Assembly (NCBI GenBank): GCA_024231375.1
Contig: JAAEQP010000212.1
Span: 1-6,449, forward strand
Length of the DNA: 6,449 nt
Direction: 5' to 3'
Source: a bacterium
GTDB lineage: Bacteria; Hydrogenedentota; Hydrogenedentia; Hydrogenedentiales; SLHB01
The notes below the pieces were generated by a model. That model was not told the DNA's origin and ran no database searches. It saw nothing but the letters and a program-made list of their open reading frames with translations. A program made the translations under genes and the position numbers. This document shows positions 1-6,155 of the stretch, in pieces; the stretch's first letter is position 1, and each line of letters opens with the position of its first letter.

Positions 1-1
1 C

Positions 2-337
2 CGGTTCTTCAGCCGGTTCTTCGTATCGAACTACTGCCCCCTCTGTTTCATGGAAGAATCGGGCCGGAACCGGACACCGGACAAGCTCCCCGCAGCCGAG
101 AGGCAACCCCTGTTCGATGCGTGCAACCGGGCATTGCGCGCCACCATCGAGGTGCTTCAGCCTCGGATTGTGCTGGGGATTGGCGCGTTCGCGGAAACCC
201 GGGCTCGCGACGCCCTGGACGGATTCGACGTGCGGATTGGGCGTGTGTTGCACCCCAGCCCGGCCAGTCCCGCGGCCAATCGCGGATGGGCCCAAGCCGC
301 GGAGAAGGCGTTCAGAGCGCAGGGCGTGGATCTGTAG
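2..337 (+). CDS. smug1: SMUG1-type single-strand-selective monofunctional uracil-DNA glycosylase, C-terminal part (5' end outside window)
   Basis: This reading frame is open from base 2 to a TAG at 335-337 and gives 111 residues, the C-terminal part of a base-excision-repair enzyme that removes uracil and oxidised pyrimidines from DNA. What is seen: the fragment opens with FFxxFFVxNYCPL, continues with ESGRNxTPxxLP near residue 20, then a VLGIGAFAETRARDAL helix region. It ends with VLHPSPASPAANRGW, in which His84 of the fragment is the family's catalytic-loop histidine. From memory of human SMUG1, the blocks NxCPL, SGRNLTPxxLP, VVGVGRxxEQRAR and LLHPSPRNPQANKGW line up in the same order and spacing. 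The first motif (GMNPGPFG), which holds the water-activating Asn, must lie left of the window. The family is about 240-270 residues long, so a bit under half is present. The ATG at 50 is internal (Met17 of the fragment), not the start. No frameshift is visible. Confidence 0.92.
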   Translation, partial: RFFSRFFVSNYCPLCFMEESGRNRTPDKLPAAERQPLFDACNRALRATIEVLQPRIVLGIGAFAETRARDALDGFDVRIGRVLHPSPASPAANRGWAQAAEKAFRAQGVDL

Positions 338-458
338 CGGGATGCGGGGCAATCGCACTAGAATGGCGCGAGCATGAGAGCATAGGCGAGCGAGGATGCC
401 CCCCTCACGGAAGTGCCGGGTCCACGGCCTGCCCCGAAACGGGCCTGCGCCACCCCAA

Positions 459-557
459 GTGTGCCACGCACAACACTGTTGTGGATGTCTTGAGTACACA
501 TGGTTGGCATCTCCGACAATCCAGACACCCACAAGCTGGCGCTTGAAGGTGGCACAC
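459..557. repeat. 9-bp inverted repeat flanking an 81-bp interior
   Basis: GTGTGCCAC at 459-467 is the exact reverse complement of GTGGCACAC at 549-557. The match does not extend outward (A458 against G558) or inward (G468 against G548). An arrangement of short inverted ends around less than 100 bp could be a long-range RNA stem or the ends of a tiny mobile element. However, a 9-bp inverted match somewhere in a 350-bp region has roughly a one-in-five probability by chance. No target-site duplication is evident. Confidence 0.3.
469..483. repeat. 15-bp odd palindrome, CACAACA-C-TGTTGTG
   Basis: The half-site CACAACA (469-475) and its perfect reverse complement TGTTGTG (477-483) surround a single C at 476. 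The one-base centre is too tight for an RNA hairpin with all pairs formed, and is more like a dimeric protein-binding site (operator or recombinase half-sites). Chance occurrence of this exact shape in the 353-bp gap is about 2%. It sits about 190 bp upstream of the proposed acyltransferase promoter, rather far for a simple repressor site, and no regulator gene is visible in the window. Confidence 0.4.
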
Positions 558-652
558 GGCGTATGACTGGGAGACCGTGTGAATGCGCTGCTGAGGGCAA
601 GCCTCTGCGCGGCAGTGCCATGGTCGATCAAGTGCGATTGCCCTGCGCGGAG

Positions 653-682
653 TTGCGCCGGACACCCGCGGCTGGCTAGAAT
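653..682 (+). promoter_or_regulatory. Sigma70-like promoter for the acyltransferase gene
   Basis: The -35 candidate is TTGCGC (653-658, 3 of 6 matches to TTGACA). The -10 candidate is TAGAAT (677-682, 5 of 6 matches to TATAAT), with an 18-bp spacer. The -10 box ends 8 nt before the ATG at 691, so a transcript starting at the usual distance would begin at about 688-691 and have a leader of 0-3 nt. No Shine-Dalgarno sequence is present before this ATG, which agrees with leaderless translation. The consensus used is that of ordinary housekeeping sigma factors. Confidence 0.5.
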
Positions 683-690
683 CCCGTCTT

Positions 691-1791
691 ATGAATGGCT
701 TGCGCTGCTGGATTGCCGCGACGTGGTGGATTACCCGCTACTTCCTCTATCGGAAGGGAATCGGATCCCTTCCGTTGCTCAGCGACGTCTATCCTGAGAC
801 GATGACGGTCGTCGGGCACGTCCTCCGGTGGGGAAGCCGCATTCGGATTCGCGGCGCGGAGCACTGCCCTCGGCATGGTCCGGCGGCCTTCGCGGCGAAC
901 CATTTCAAGTTCGACGATCCGCCGGTTATGTTCCGGGTCATCTATTTGGGCAGCGGCAACAACATCTACCCCCACTTCCTGGGTCGCGACGACATTTTCG
1001 CCGGCGCGCCGCTGGCGAACCTCATCGACTACAACGAGGTCCTGGAGCTCACGGGCGGGGTGTTGTTCACACGGGAGAGCGTGAAGCTCTCCCAACTCAA
1101 GCCGATCGTGAAGGTTCTTCGAGACGGAGGGTGCTTCGCGCTGTATCCCGGAAGGAAACGTTCCCGTTCGGGGGTGATCATGGAGTACCCCGATGAGAAC
1201 CCCGAGCCGGGCGGGGTGGCCCTGTTCGTGGGCCAGGCCCAGCGGGGGCGTCCCGATCTCCGCATTCCCGTGGTGCCTCTTGCACGCACCTACAACCCCG
1301 TAACGAAGAAGAGCGCCTTCGTGTTCGGCGAGCCGGACTACCTGCCGCCGGACGCCGACCGTGCCCAGCGGGCGGAACTGGACTGTCGTGTGGCCGAGCG
1401 CATCGCCCAGCTTGCCGAGATAGACGTGCTCCAGATCGTCTGTGGCATTCTCTGCATGCGCGCCATTCACAATCGGCATGAGGCCATCGCCCTCTCCGCG
1501 TTTGAGGAAGCGGTGCGCCAAGTGGTTGACTCGGTACCGAAGCGGAACGTGGACCCGGCCGTGGAAACGCGGCTAGGGCGCGAGGTGAAGGGTGCTCTCA
1601 AGTATTTGCGGAAGAAGGGGATGCTTCGTCTGACGCGGGACCAGGTCGTACCGGATCTGACGGCCATCCAAAGCGACCGACCCATCACCTACGAATTCAG
1701 GGATGAGAATCCGGTGAAGTACACGACGAACCAGATTCTCCATTGTTTCGACGTTATCCGTGCGGTGGAAACCGTCGCGCTGGAATTGTAG
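691..1791 (+). CDS. PlsC-type glycerolipid acyltransferase family protein (LPLAT superfamily)
   Basis: This 366-residue protein is predicted to transfer an acyl chain to a glycerolipid-type acceptor at the membrane. The acceptor cannot be told from sequence. Seen in order: a Trp/Tyr-rich hydrophobic N-terminus (about 6-20); the catalytic NHX4D motif as NHFKFDDP with His71 and Asp76; GRDDIF (98-103); the motif III position as LYPGRKRSRSG (151-161); IPVVPLA (192-198). In family enzymes motif III is usually FPEGTRS; here the Glu is replaced by Gly and the Gly by Arg, while the R-S pair is kept. About 165 residues follow the acyltransferase core, longer than in plain PlsC, and end with NPVKYTTNQILHCF, faintly like the C-terminal part of glycerol-3-phosphate acyltransferases. 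The start at 691 is the first possible one: an in-frame TGA lies at 592-594 and no ATG, GTG or TTG lies between. It is probably co-transcribed with the gene 39 bp downstream. Confidence 0.85.
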   Translation: MNGLRCWIAATWWITRYFLYRKGIGSLPLLSDVYPETMTVVGHVLRWGSRIRIRGAEHCPRHGPAAFAANHFKFDDPPVMFRVIYLGSGNNIYPHFLGRDDIFAGAPLANLIDYNEVLELTGGVLFTRESVKLSQLKPIVKVLRDGGCFALYPGRKRSRSGVIMEYPDENPEPGGVALFVGQAQRGRPDLRIPVVPLARTYNPVTKKSAFVFGEPDYLPPDADRAQRAELDCRVAERIAQLAEIDVLQIVCGILCMRAIHNRHEAIALSAFEEAVRQVVDSVPKRNVDPAVETRLGREVKGALKYLRKKGMLRLTRDQVVPDLTAIQSDRPITYEFRDENPVKYTTNQILHCFDVIRAVETVALEL

Positions 1792-1818
1792 CCACAGGCT
1801 CAGCACGGCGAGACCTGG

Positions 1819-1823
1819 AAGGA
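1819..1823 (+). promoter_or_regulatory. Shine-Dalgarno sequence of the repeat protein gene
   Basis: AAGGA lies 7 nt before the ATG at 1831. No other start codon occurs in frame after the preceding gene's stop (1789-1791), so this site fixes the start at 1831 despite the short, weakly charged N-terminus. Confidence 0.7.
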
Positions 1824-1830
1824 AACAACA

Positions 1831-3930
1831 ATGATTGCATGCGTCATGGCCATGGTGCTCGGACCGGTTTGGGTGGAAGCCCCGGCCTTTGAGAAGCCTT
1901 GGGATAGCCCGCCGGCCCGGTTTGAAGTGGACAACGGCGTGCGTACGGCCCGGGTGATCGACGAGATCACAACGTTGGAGGTGCCGTGCAAGGTGCAGCA
2001 GCTAAGGGACAAACGGTACGTGTTCTGGACGCGCTCCGAAAATGGGGCGAAGCCGCACCGGTACAAGATTGAGACGGAGACCGAGGGCGTTCGGTCGCGC
2101 CCCGTGTTCGTGGGCGCGGGCGACATGCTCGACTACGGCAAGGTCAACAGCGTGGCCGACCTGGGCGTCGGCCTCTGGGCGACGGCGCTTCCCATCCACT
2201 GGAACGACGACGACATGGTGGACCTCGTCTACAGTTGCCAGGATGCGCCCCAGAGCGGCGTATATGTCTATGTGCAGGTGCAGTCGGGCGTGTTCAAGCG
2301 TATCGCCCGGCTCGGGGATGGACACCACTACCCGACCGTGGCGGACATGAACGGGGATGGCAAGGAGGATCTTCTGGTCGGCGATGCGTGGTACAGCGAC
2401 ATTCGCGCGCAGGGGCTGGAGGAACGTGCCAAAGGGCCCATTGCCAAACCCGATCACCGTATCCGGGCCTTCAATGTGCGACAGGTGGACTGGGATGGCG
2501 ACGGTGTCATGGATCTCATCTCCGCGTCGGGCGACTGGCGCGAGGACGGGTGGGACCGCGGATTCGACGATCGCGGTGTCTGGACGCGTGGCCCACTGCG
2601 TGGTCCGCTCTTCTTCCACAAGAACACCGGCACGAACACGGAACCCACGTACGCCGAGGCCGCGCCCCTGCTTGCGGACGATTCGCCCATCGATGTGTAC
2701 GGACGTCCAAGCCCATGCGTGGCGGACTGGGACGGTGACGGTGACCTGGACCTGATCTGCGGCGAGTTCCGCGATGAATTCACCTACTTCGAGAATATCG
2801 GTTCGCGGACGGTGCCTATCCTGGCTTCGCCGCAACCGGTCATGGGGGTCAAGGGTCGTCTCCGCGCGGACCTGTGCATGATCTCGCCCGTCGCCTACGA
2901 CTGGAACCGGGACGGACGCCCCGACCTGGTGGTTGGTGAGGAAGACGGCCGGGTCGGCATCATGCTGCACCGGGGCATGTCGCGCGGCGCGCCGTACTTC
3001 GCGGACGAGCGGTTCCTCCTGGAACAGGACCCGCCCATCAAATCCGGCGCACTTGTGGTTCCGTGGATCGACCCCGAGACGCGGGATCTGTATTGCGGCA
3101 ACACGGCGGGATACATCGAGTGTTTCCGCTGGGTGAAGGACGCGTACCGCACGGGCCGATACTTGCGGGCGGGAAACGATCCGTTGCGGGTGCTGGCGGG
3201 ATACAACGGCAGCATCCAGGGTCCGGCGGAGGAGAAGTGGGGATACACGGCCATCACGTTGGGTGACATCAACAACGACGGCGCCCAGGAAGTGGTGTAC
3301 AACTCCATCATCGGGCGTATCGAGTACGTGGCGTTCGGCAACGGTCCGGAGCGCGTGACCGCGCCGAGTCCGGTGCCCGTGGCGTGGCCCGGCGAACCGC
3401 CGTATCCCGCCTGGAACTGGTGGAAACCCGGCCCCGATGCGCTGGTAGTGGAATGGCGCACGCGTCCGCTGATCGTGGACTGGGACAAGGATGGAAAGAA
3501 CGATCTCGTGGCGGTCGATCATGAGGGATATCTCGCGTTGTACCGGTACGCCGACGGGCGCTTGATGCCGGGTGATCGGGTGTTCAAGGCCGAGGACGGT
3601 AGCGATCTCCGGTTGAACGAGAAGGAAGGTGGTGGTAGCGGCCGCGCCAAGATCCACATGGCCGATTGGGACGGCGACGGCGACCTGGACCTCATCCGGA
3701 ACACGAAGAATGCGGGCTGGTTTGAGAACACGGGCGGAGCAACCTTCGTCTGGCGGGGCGACTTCCCGTGCCGGAAACTGGCGGGCCACACGACGGCGCC
3801 TCAGGCGTTCGACTGGAACGGGGACGGAACGCTCGATCTCATCATCGGCGCCGAGGACGGCCGCATCTACTGCTATCATCGCGCCGCGTTGGAAGAACCG
3901 GACAAGGTGGACGCGCAGCCCGCTCAGTAG
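1831..3930 (+). CDS. Probably exported FG-GAP/VCBS-like beta-propeller repeat protein
   Basis: This 699-residue protein consists almost wholly of repeats with calcium-binding-type loops. The loops begin at about residues 123 (HWNDDDMVDL, imperfect), 172 (DMNGDGKEDL), 220 (DWDGDGVMDL), 299 (DWDGDGDLDL), 357 (DWNRDGRPDL), 479 (DINNDGAQEV), 550 (DWDKDGKNDL), 612 (DWDGDGDLDL) and 661 (DWNGDGTLDL). A degenerate unit, WIDPETRDLYCGN, sits near 412 where a loop is expected. Spacing is 48-79 residues, typical of propeller blades. Strands such as FFHKNTGTNTEPTY, YFENIG and WFENTGG are the usual VCBS/FG-GAP companions. Such proteins are mostly extracellular or periplasmic and bind sugars, proteins or surfaces; no catalytic domain is visible. 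The first 17 residues are hydrophobic but lack positive charges, so export is likely but the signal is atypical. The gene follows the acyltransferase by 39 bp, which suggests an operon; the functional link is unknown. Confidence 0.85.
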   Translation: MIACVMAMVLGPVWVEAPAFEKPWDSPPARFEVDNGVRTARVIDEITTLEVPCKVQQLRDKRYVFWTRSENGAKPHRYKIETETEGVRSRPVFVGAGDMLDYGKVNSVADLGVGLWATALPIHWNDDDMVDLVYSCQDAPQSGVYVYVQVQSGVFKRIARLGDGHHYPTVADMNGDGKEDLLVGDAWYSDIRAQGLEERAKGPIAKPDHRIRAFNVRQVDWDGDGVMDLISASGDWREDGWDRGFDDRGVWTRGPLRGPLFFHKNTGTNTEPTYAEAAPLLADDSPIDVYGRPSPCVADWDGDGDLDLICGEFRDEFTYFENIGSRTVPILASPQPVMGVKGRLRADLCMISPVAYDWNRDGRPDLVVGEEDGRVGIMLHRGMSRGAPYFADERFLLEQDPPIKSGALVVPWIDPETRDLYCGNTAGYIECFRWVKDAYRTGRYLRAGNDPLRVLAGYNGSIQGPAEEKWGYTAITLGDINNDGAQEVVYNSIIGRIEYVAFGNGPERVTAPSPVPVAWPGEPPYPAWNWWKPGPDALVVEWRTRPLIVDWDKDGKNDLVAVDHEGYLALYRYADGRLMPGDRVFKAEDGSDLRLNEKEGGGSGRAKIHMADWDGDGDLDLIRNTKNAGWFENTGGATFVWRGDFPCRKLAGHTTAPQAFDWNGDGTLDLIIGAEDGRIYCYHRAALEEPDKVDAQPAQ

Positions 3931-3962
3931 GGGCGGGATATACTTCGTTTCACTCAGCATCC

Positions 3963-3981
3963 CGGGGCGGGTCATGCCCCG
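3963..3981 (+). terminator. Possible terminator hairpin after the repeat protein gene
   Basis: CGGGGC (3963-3968) pairs perfectly with GCCCCG (3976-3981) around a 7-nt loop. It begins 32 nt after the stop at 3930, where a terminator is expected. There is no T-run on either strand next to it, so it is not a canonical intrinsic terminator. It could still act as a transcript-end stabiliser or a Rho-assisted terminator. Confidence 0.3.
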
Positions 3982-4025
3982 CAGGACGCGTATCGTTCCG
4001 CGCCTGTCGCGTCGCGGCACCGGAT

Positions 4026-4053
4026 GGTGCGTGCTCACTTCGTTCGACGCACC
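4026..4053. terminator. Possible bidirectional hairpin between convergent genes
   Basis: GGTGCGT (4026-4032) pairs with ACGCACC (4047-4053) over 7 bp, with a 14-nt loop. It lies between the converging gene ends at 3930 and 4087. CCCTA (4052-4056), overlapping its right arm, could instead pair with TAGGG (4074-4078), giving an alternative fold. No T-run follows on either strand, so the terminator role is only suggested by position. Confidence 0.27.
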
Positions 4054-4086
4054 CTACCAAGAGGCCGACTCAGTAGGGGCCCGCTC

Positions 4087-5139
4087 TTACAGGAAGATCC
4101 AAGCCACCGCGAAGAGAAGGAACATGCTGGCGATGTGGACGGCGATGGCCACCAGGTAGTGACAGAAGATGTAGGTGAGTAGCTCCCACAAGGAAAGCTG
4201 GTACAACTGGTAGATGAACCAGAGCACCAGCAAGGGACGTAGCAGGCCTAGGACGAAGCCGATTCCGGGCACGATACCGAAGGGAATCCACCATACGACG
4301 GTGAGGGCAAGGGCCACGATCCCAATAACCAGCACGTTCTTCCAGAAGCCCTCGTTGGGCAACGCGTTTGCCCAACTGAGCGCTATCCACAATGCGATCA
4401 TTTCGCCCGCGAACCGGGCGCCGTAGAGAATGATGTGCACGAGCGCCTGTGCGACCACTGGAAGGTCTTCCACCTGAGGCGCTTGCTCTCCCTCGATTGG
4501 CTCCTGAACCATCGTAGCGTCGTGCGGTCGAGGAGAGGGTGTCTCGTCGAACAGGGCGACGGTGATGGCGAGGAAGACAACCGCGATCCCCGCCCACATG
4601 ACGACCGTCTTGAACCGGTCGCTGTCCACGTCGAACCACTTCTTCTCCTGGGGCTCCATGTCTTCGGGATCGGGAGGGGGGGGTCCCGTTGGGTTGGCCA
4701 AGTCCTCCTGAAGCTGCGCCAACTGGGCGGGCGTGAAGCCCGCGTGGGGGTTGGCGATGGCCTCCGCGGGGTTGACCTCCCGGACCATATTCGCGCAGAT
4801 GTTGCAGAGCAGGCCTTCGGGCGTGTGGATGCGGTCCCAATCGCCGCGAAACACCCGTTTGCACCGTGGGCAGTGGGGTTCCGAAGGCGCCGCCTTGGAC
4901 GGGGCCAGGAAGTCGATGACCGCGTCTTCGGTATCCGCATCGTCGTCCTCGAACCCGGTCTTGGGGACGACGATGACCTCGGGGTCCTTCTCCGGGAGTT
5001 TCCGGTCCGCGGGGATGAGGTCGTCGTCGGTGATGATGACTTCGCGGCCGCATGACGGGCATCTGCCCGACAATCCGACGGCATTCTCGGTGACGCGGCG
5101 CTGATGGCCGCACCGGCATGTGACGATATACTCGCTCAT
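4087..5139 (-). CDS. Membrane protein with two N-terminal zinc ribbons, function unknown
   Basis: This 350-residue protein is not one I can name. Its N-terminus has a CxC-X16-CxxC ribbon (Cys8, Cys10, Cys27, Cys30). A strongly acidic, Pro-containing linker follows (about 38-80, with DDD at 38-40 and EDDDADTED at 64-72). A second ribbon, CPRC (90-93) and CNIC (112-115), comes next. After a Pro-rich stretch (GPPPPDPED, 152-160) there is one membrane segment (about 178-197), a polar loop with Pro and Glu (198-226), and a hydrophobic C-terminal domain with about four further segments (roughly 228-255, 268-290, 293-315, 320-350). The ribbons probably bind zinc and face the cytoplasm or mediate protein contact. 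The start at 5139 lies 7 bp after the stop of the upstream leftward gene. A GGAG (5150-5153) overlaps that gene's last codons at 10 nt from the ATG, so the pair is very likely co-transcribed and perhaps translationally coupled. Confidence 0.8.
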   Translation of the reverse strand: MSEYIVTCRCGHQRRVTENAVGLSGRCPSCGREVIITDDDLIPADRKLPEKDPEVIVVPKTGFEDDDADTEDAVIDFLAPSKAAPSEPHCPRCKRVFRGDWDRIHTPEGLLCNICANMVREVNPAEAIANPHAGFTPAQLAQLQEDLANPTGPPPPDPEDMEPQEKKWFDVDSDRFKTVVMWAGIAVVFLAITVALFDETPSPRPHDATMVQEPIEGEQAPQVEDLPVVAQALVHIILYGARFAGEMIALWIALSWANALPNEGFWKNVLVIGIVALALTVVWWIPFGIVPGIGFVLGLLRPLLVLWFIYQLYQLSLWELLTYIFCHYLVAIAVHIASMFLLFAVAWIFL

Positions 5140-5146
5140 TCAGCCA

Positions 5147-6103
5147 CTACTCCGGATACACCGCTTCATCGTGCCACACCTTCCACATCAATTCGTAGCG
5201 ATCCAACGCGAGACCCGTGTACGCGCAATTGCTGGTTGAGAAAATGTAGCCGCCTCCCGGCATCCCGTGCTCGATGCAGTAGCGCGCGGACGCGACAACG
5301 TCGTCTTCCGTGCCCGATTGAAGGAGGCCGCAGTTGACGTTGCCAATGAGGCACACTTGGTCGCCATAGTCTTTCTTGACCTGGGCGATGTCGACACCGC
5401 CTTGCGGGTCCAGCGAATGCAGCGCGTGGGGATTGGCGGACACCAGTTGATCCAGGATCGGCATGATGTTGCCGTCTGTATGTTTGATTACGTGGAACCC
5501 CAGGTCCCGTTGGGCCGCGACGGCGGCGGTCAGATAGGGAGTGACCAATTCCGCGAACATGTCCGGGCTCAGGAAGGGGTTGTCGTTGAGGCAGTAGTCC
5601 GAGCACATGGCGAAGCCGTCCAACCCGCCATGTTTGGCGTACCGTTCGGCCTGGACCGTCATATCGTCGACCCGTTTCCGGGCTTCCTTCTTGGCTTCGT
5701 CCGCATGCTCGTAGAACCACATGGTCTGCTCAACCATGTCGGCGCCCGACGGGACCCCGTAGGTGGGATCGCCGTGAATCATCAGGAAGTAGCGGTCGCC
5801 CGACTTCTCCCGCACGACGTCGATGAGGCGCAGCGTCTCCTCTTCCGTGCCGGGGTTGGGGTGCAGGAAGATGGCGCTATGCTCGTACCGTTCGGCCGTC
5901 ATGATGTAGACGTCGGCCATCTCCTCGCGGTGCAGTCTGCGTTCGGACTCCGACATCTGGTCCCATTGGTGGTACGCACGCTGGCTCGGGTGAATCTTGC
6001 CGAAGGCCTCCATGGTCAGGAAGAAGACCAATTCGAAATGGGGCACCCGTCCCGTCAATGGACGCCGTTCAAGCGCCGCGATAAACCGCTCTCTGGGTGT
6101 CAT
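5147..6103 (-). CDS. Uroporphyrinogen decarboxylase (URO-D) superfamily protein, not HemE; possibly methyltransferase-like
   Basis: This 318-residue protein has the layout of the URO-D/MtaA/CmuA superfamily, cytoplasmic TIM-barrel enzymes that decarboxylate uroporphyrinogen or move methyl groups to and from corrinoid or thiol carriers. Seen: the MTPRERFIAALERR opening; IHGDPTYG (109-116); DYCLNDNPFLSPDMF (169-183); KHTDGNIMPILDQLV (207-221); SLDPQGGVDI (230-239); IGNVNC (253-258); GGGYIFSTSNC (283-293). The N-terminal MRQAGR-type signature of true HemE is absent. Related methyltransferases bind zinc through HxC...C; here the matching positions read His208-x-Asp210 with Cys293, so one ligand may be replaced. 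The substrate cannot be told. The start at 6103 is chosen for a GGGAG Shine-Dalgarno 6 nt upstream and for the family's usual N-terminus. An in-frame extension to 6418 would run through the divergent promoter region and the neighbouring gene's signal peptide. It heads a likely two-gene operon with the zinc-ribbon membrane protein. Confidence 0.85.
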   Translation of the reverse strand: MTPRERFIAALERRPLTGRVPHFELVFFLTMEAFGKIHPSQRAYHQWDQMSESERRLHREEMADVYIMTAERYEHSAIFLHPNPGTEEETLRLIDVVREKSGDRYFLMIHGDPTYGVPSGADMVEQTMWFYEHADEAKKEARKRVDDMTVQAERYAKHGGLDGFAMCSDYCLNDNPFLSPDMFAELVTPYLTAAVAAQRDLGFHVIKHTDGNIMPILDQLVSANPHALHSLDPQGGVDIAQVKKDYGDQVCLIGNVNCGLLQSGTEDDVVASARYCIEHGMPGGGYIFSTSNCAYTGLALDRYELMWKVWHDEAVYPE

Positions 6104-6109
6104 GCCTCG

Positions 6110-6114
6110 CTCCC
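6110..6114 (-). promoter_or_regulatory. Shine-Dalgarno sequence fixing the start of the URO-D-like gene
   Basis: Read on the minus strand, GGGAG lies 6 nt before the ATG at 6103-6101. This supports that start over upstream in-frame codons, including the ATG at 6418, which has no family-like sequence after it. Confidence 0.65.
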
Positions 6115-6155
6115 GTTGAATGCCTGCCCGTCCGCCGTGATTGCTCGAAAGGCAT

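Larger units (their letters stand above)
338..690. other. 353-bp intergenic region without a convincing gene
   Basis: This stretch separates the SMUG1 gene from the acyltransferase gene. Several short open frames cross it on both strands, but none has a recognisable domain, a Shine-Dalgarno sequence at a good distance, or a protein-like composition. It contains a 15-bp palindrome (469-483), a 9-bp inverted repeat (459-467 with 549-557), a small GC hairpin CCCG-AAA-CGGG (433-443), an 8-bp direct repeat CTGCGCGG (605-612 and 643-650, the second copy just left of the -35 box), and two copies of CTAGAAT (358-364 and 676-682). The second CTAGAAT belongs to the proposed promoter. The first has only a poor -35 partner, so I do not call it a promoter. 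It could hold a small RNA, a decayed mobile fragment or a dispersed repeat; the sequence alone does not decide. Confidence 0.6.
3923..4080 (+). repeat. 12-bp direct repeat CTCAGTAGGGGC (copies 3923-3934 and 4069-4080)
   Basis: The first copy contains the TAG stop of the repeat protein gene; the second lies 6 bp beyond the 3' end of the convergent membrane-protein gene. The copies start 146 bp apart, and the sequence between them is the convergent intergenic region. A 12-bp exact match is expected about once in a window of this size by chance, but not so close together. It may be the trace of a small duplication or deletion-insertion event. Confidence 0.4.

Noticed and set aside
359..364. TAGAAT as a promoter -10 for a transcript in the left intergenic region
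   Set aside because: The sequence at the right distance upstream (TAGCGG, 335-340) is a poor -35 and overlaps the SMUG1 stop, and no gene follows. It is mentioned only as a repeat of the CTAGAAT motif.
358..665. Short frames in the left intergenic region as small or decayed genes
   Set aside because: Frames on both strands overlap one another, are Cys/Arg/Ser-rich without domains, and lack ribosome sites. No similarity to transposases or other known families is recognisable by eye.
676..1521. A 281-codon minus-strand frame opposite the acyltransferase
   Set aside because: The plus-strand frame carries the NHX4D acyltransferase signature; the antisense product is Arg/His-rich with no recognisable features.
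2002..4038. A 678-codon open frame on the minus strand opposite the repeat protein gene
   Set aside because: It mirrors the GC-rich, repeated acidic-loop codons of the real gene. Its translation is a Val/Arg/His/Pro-rich series of VPVPV-type repeats with no domain, and the plus frame has clear family motifs and a Shine-Dalgarno site.
4435..5055. A 206-codon plus-strand frame and a 349-codon minus-strand frame (4070-5119) within the zinc-ribbon gene
   Set aside because: Both are low-complexity Arg/Gly/Asp-rich shadows. The frame kept has paired CxxC motifs, membrane segments and a Shine-Dalgarno site.
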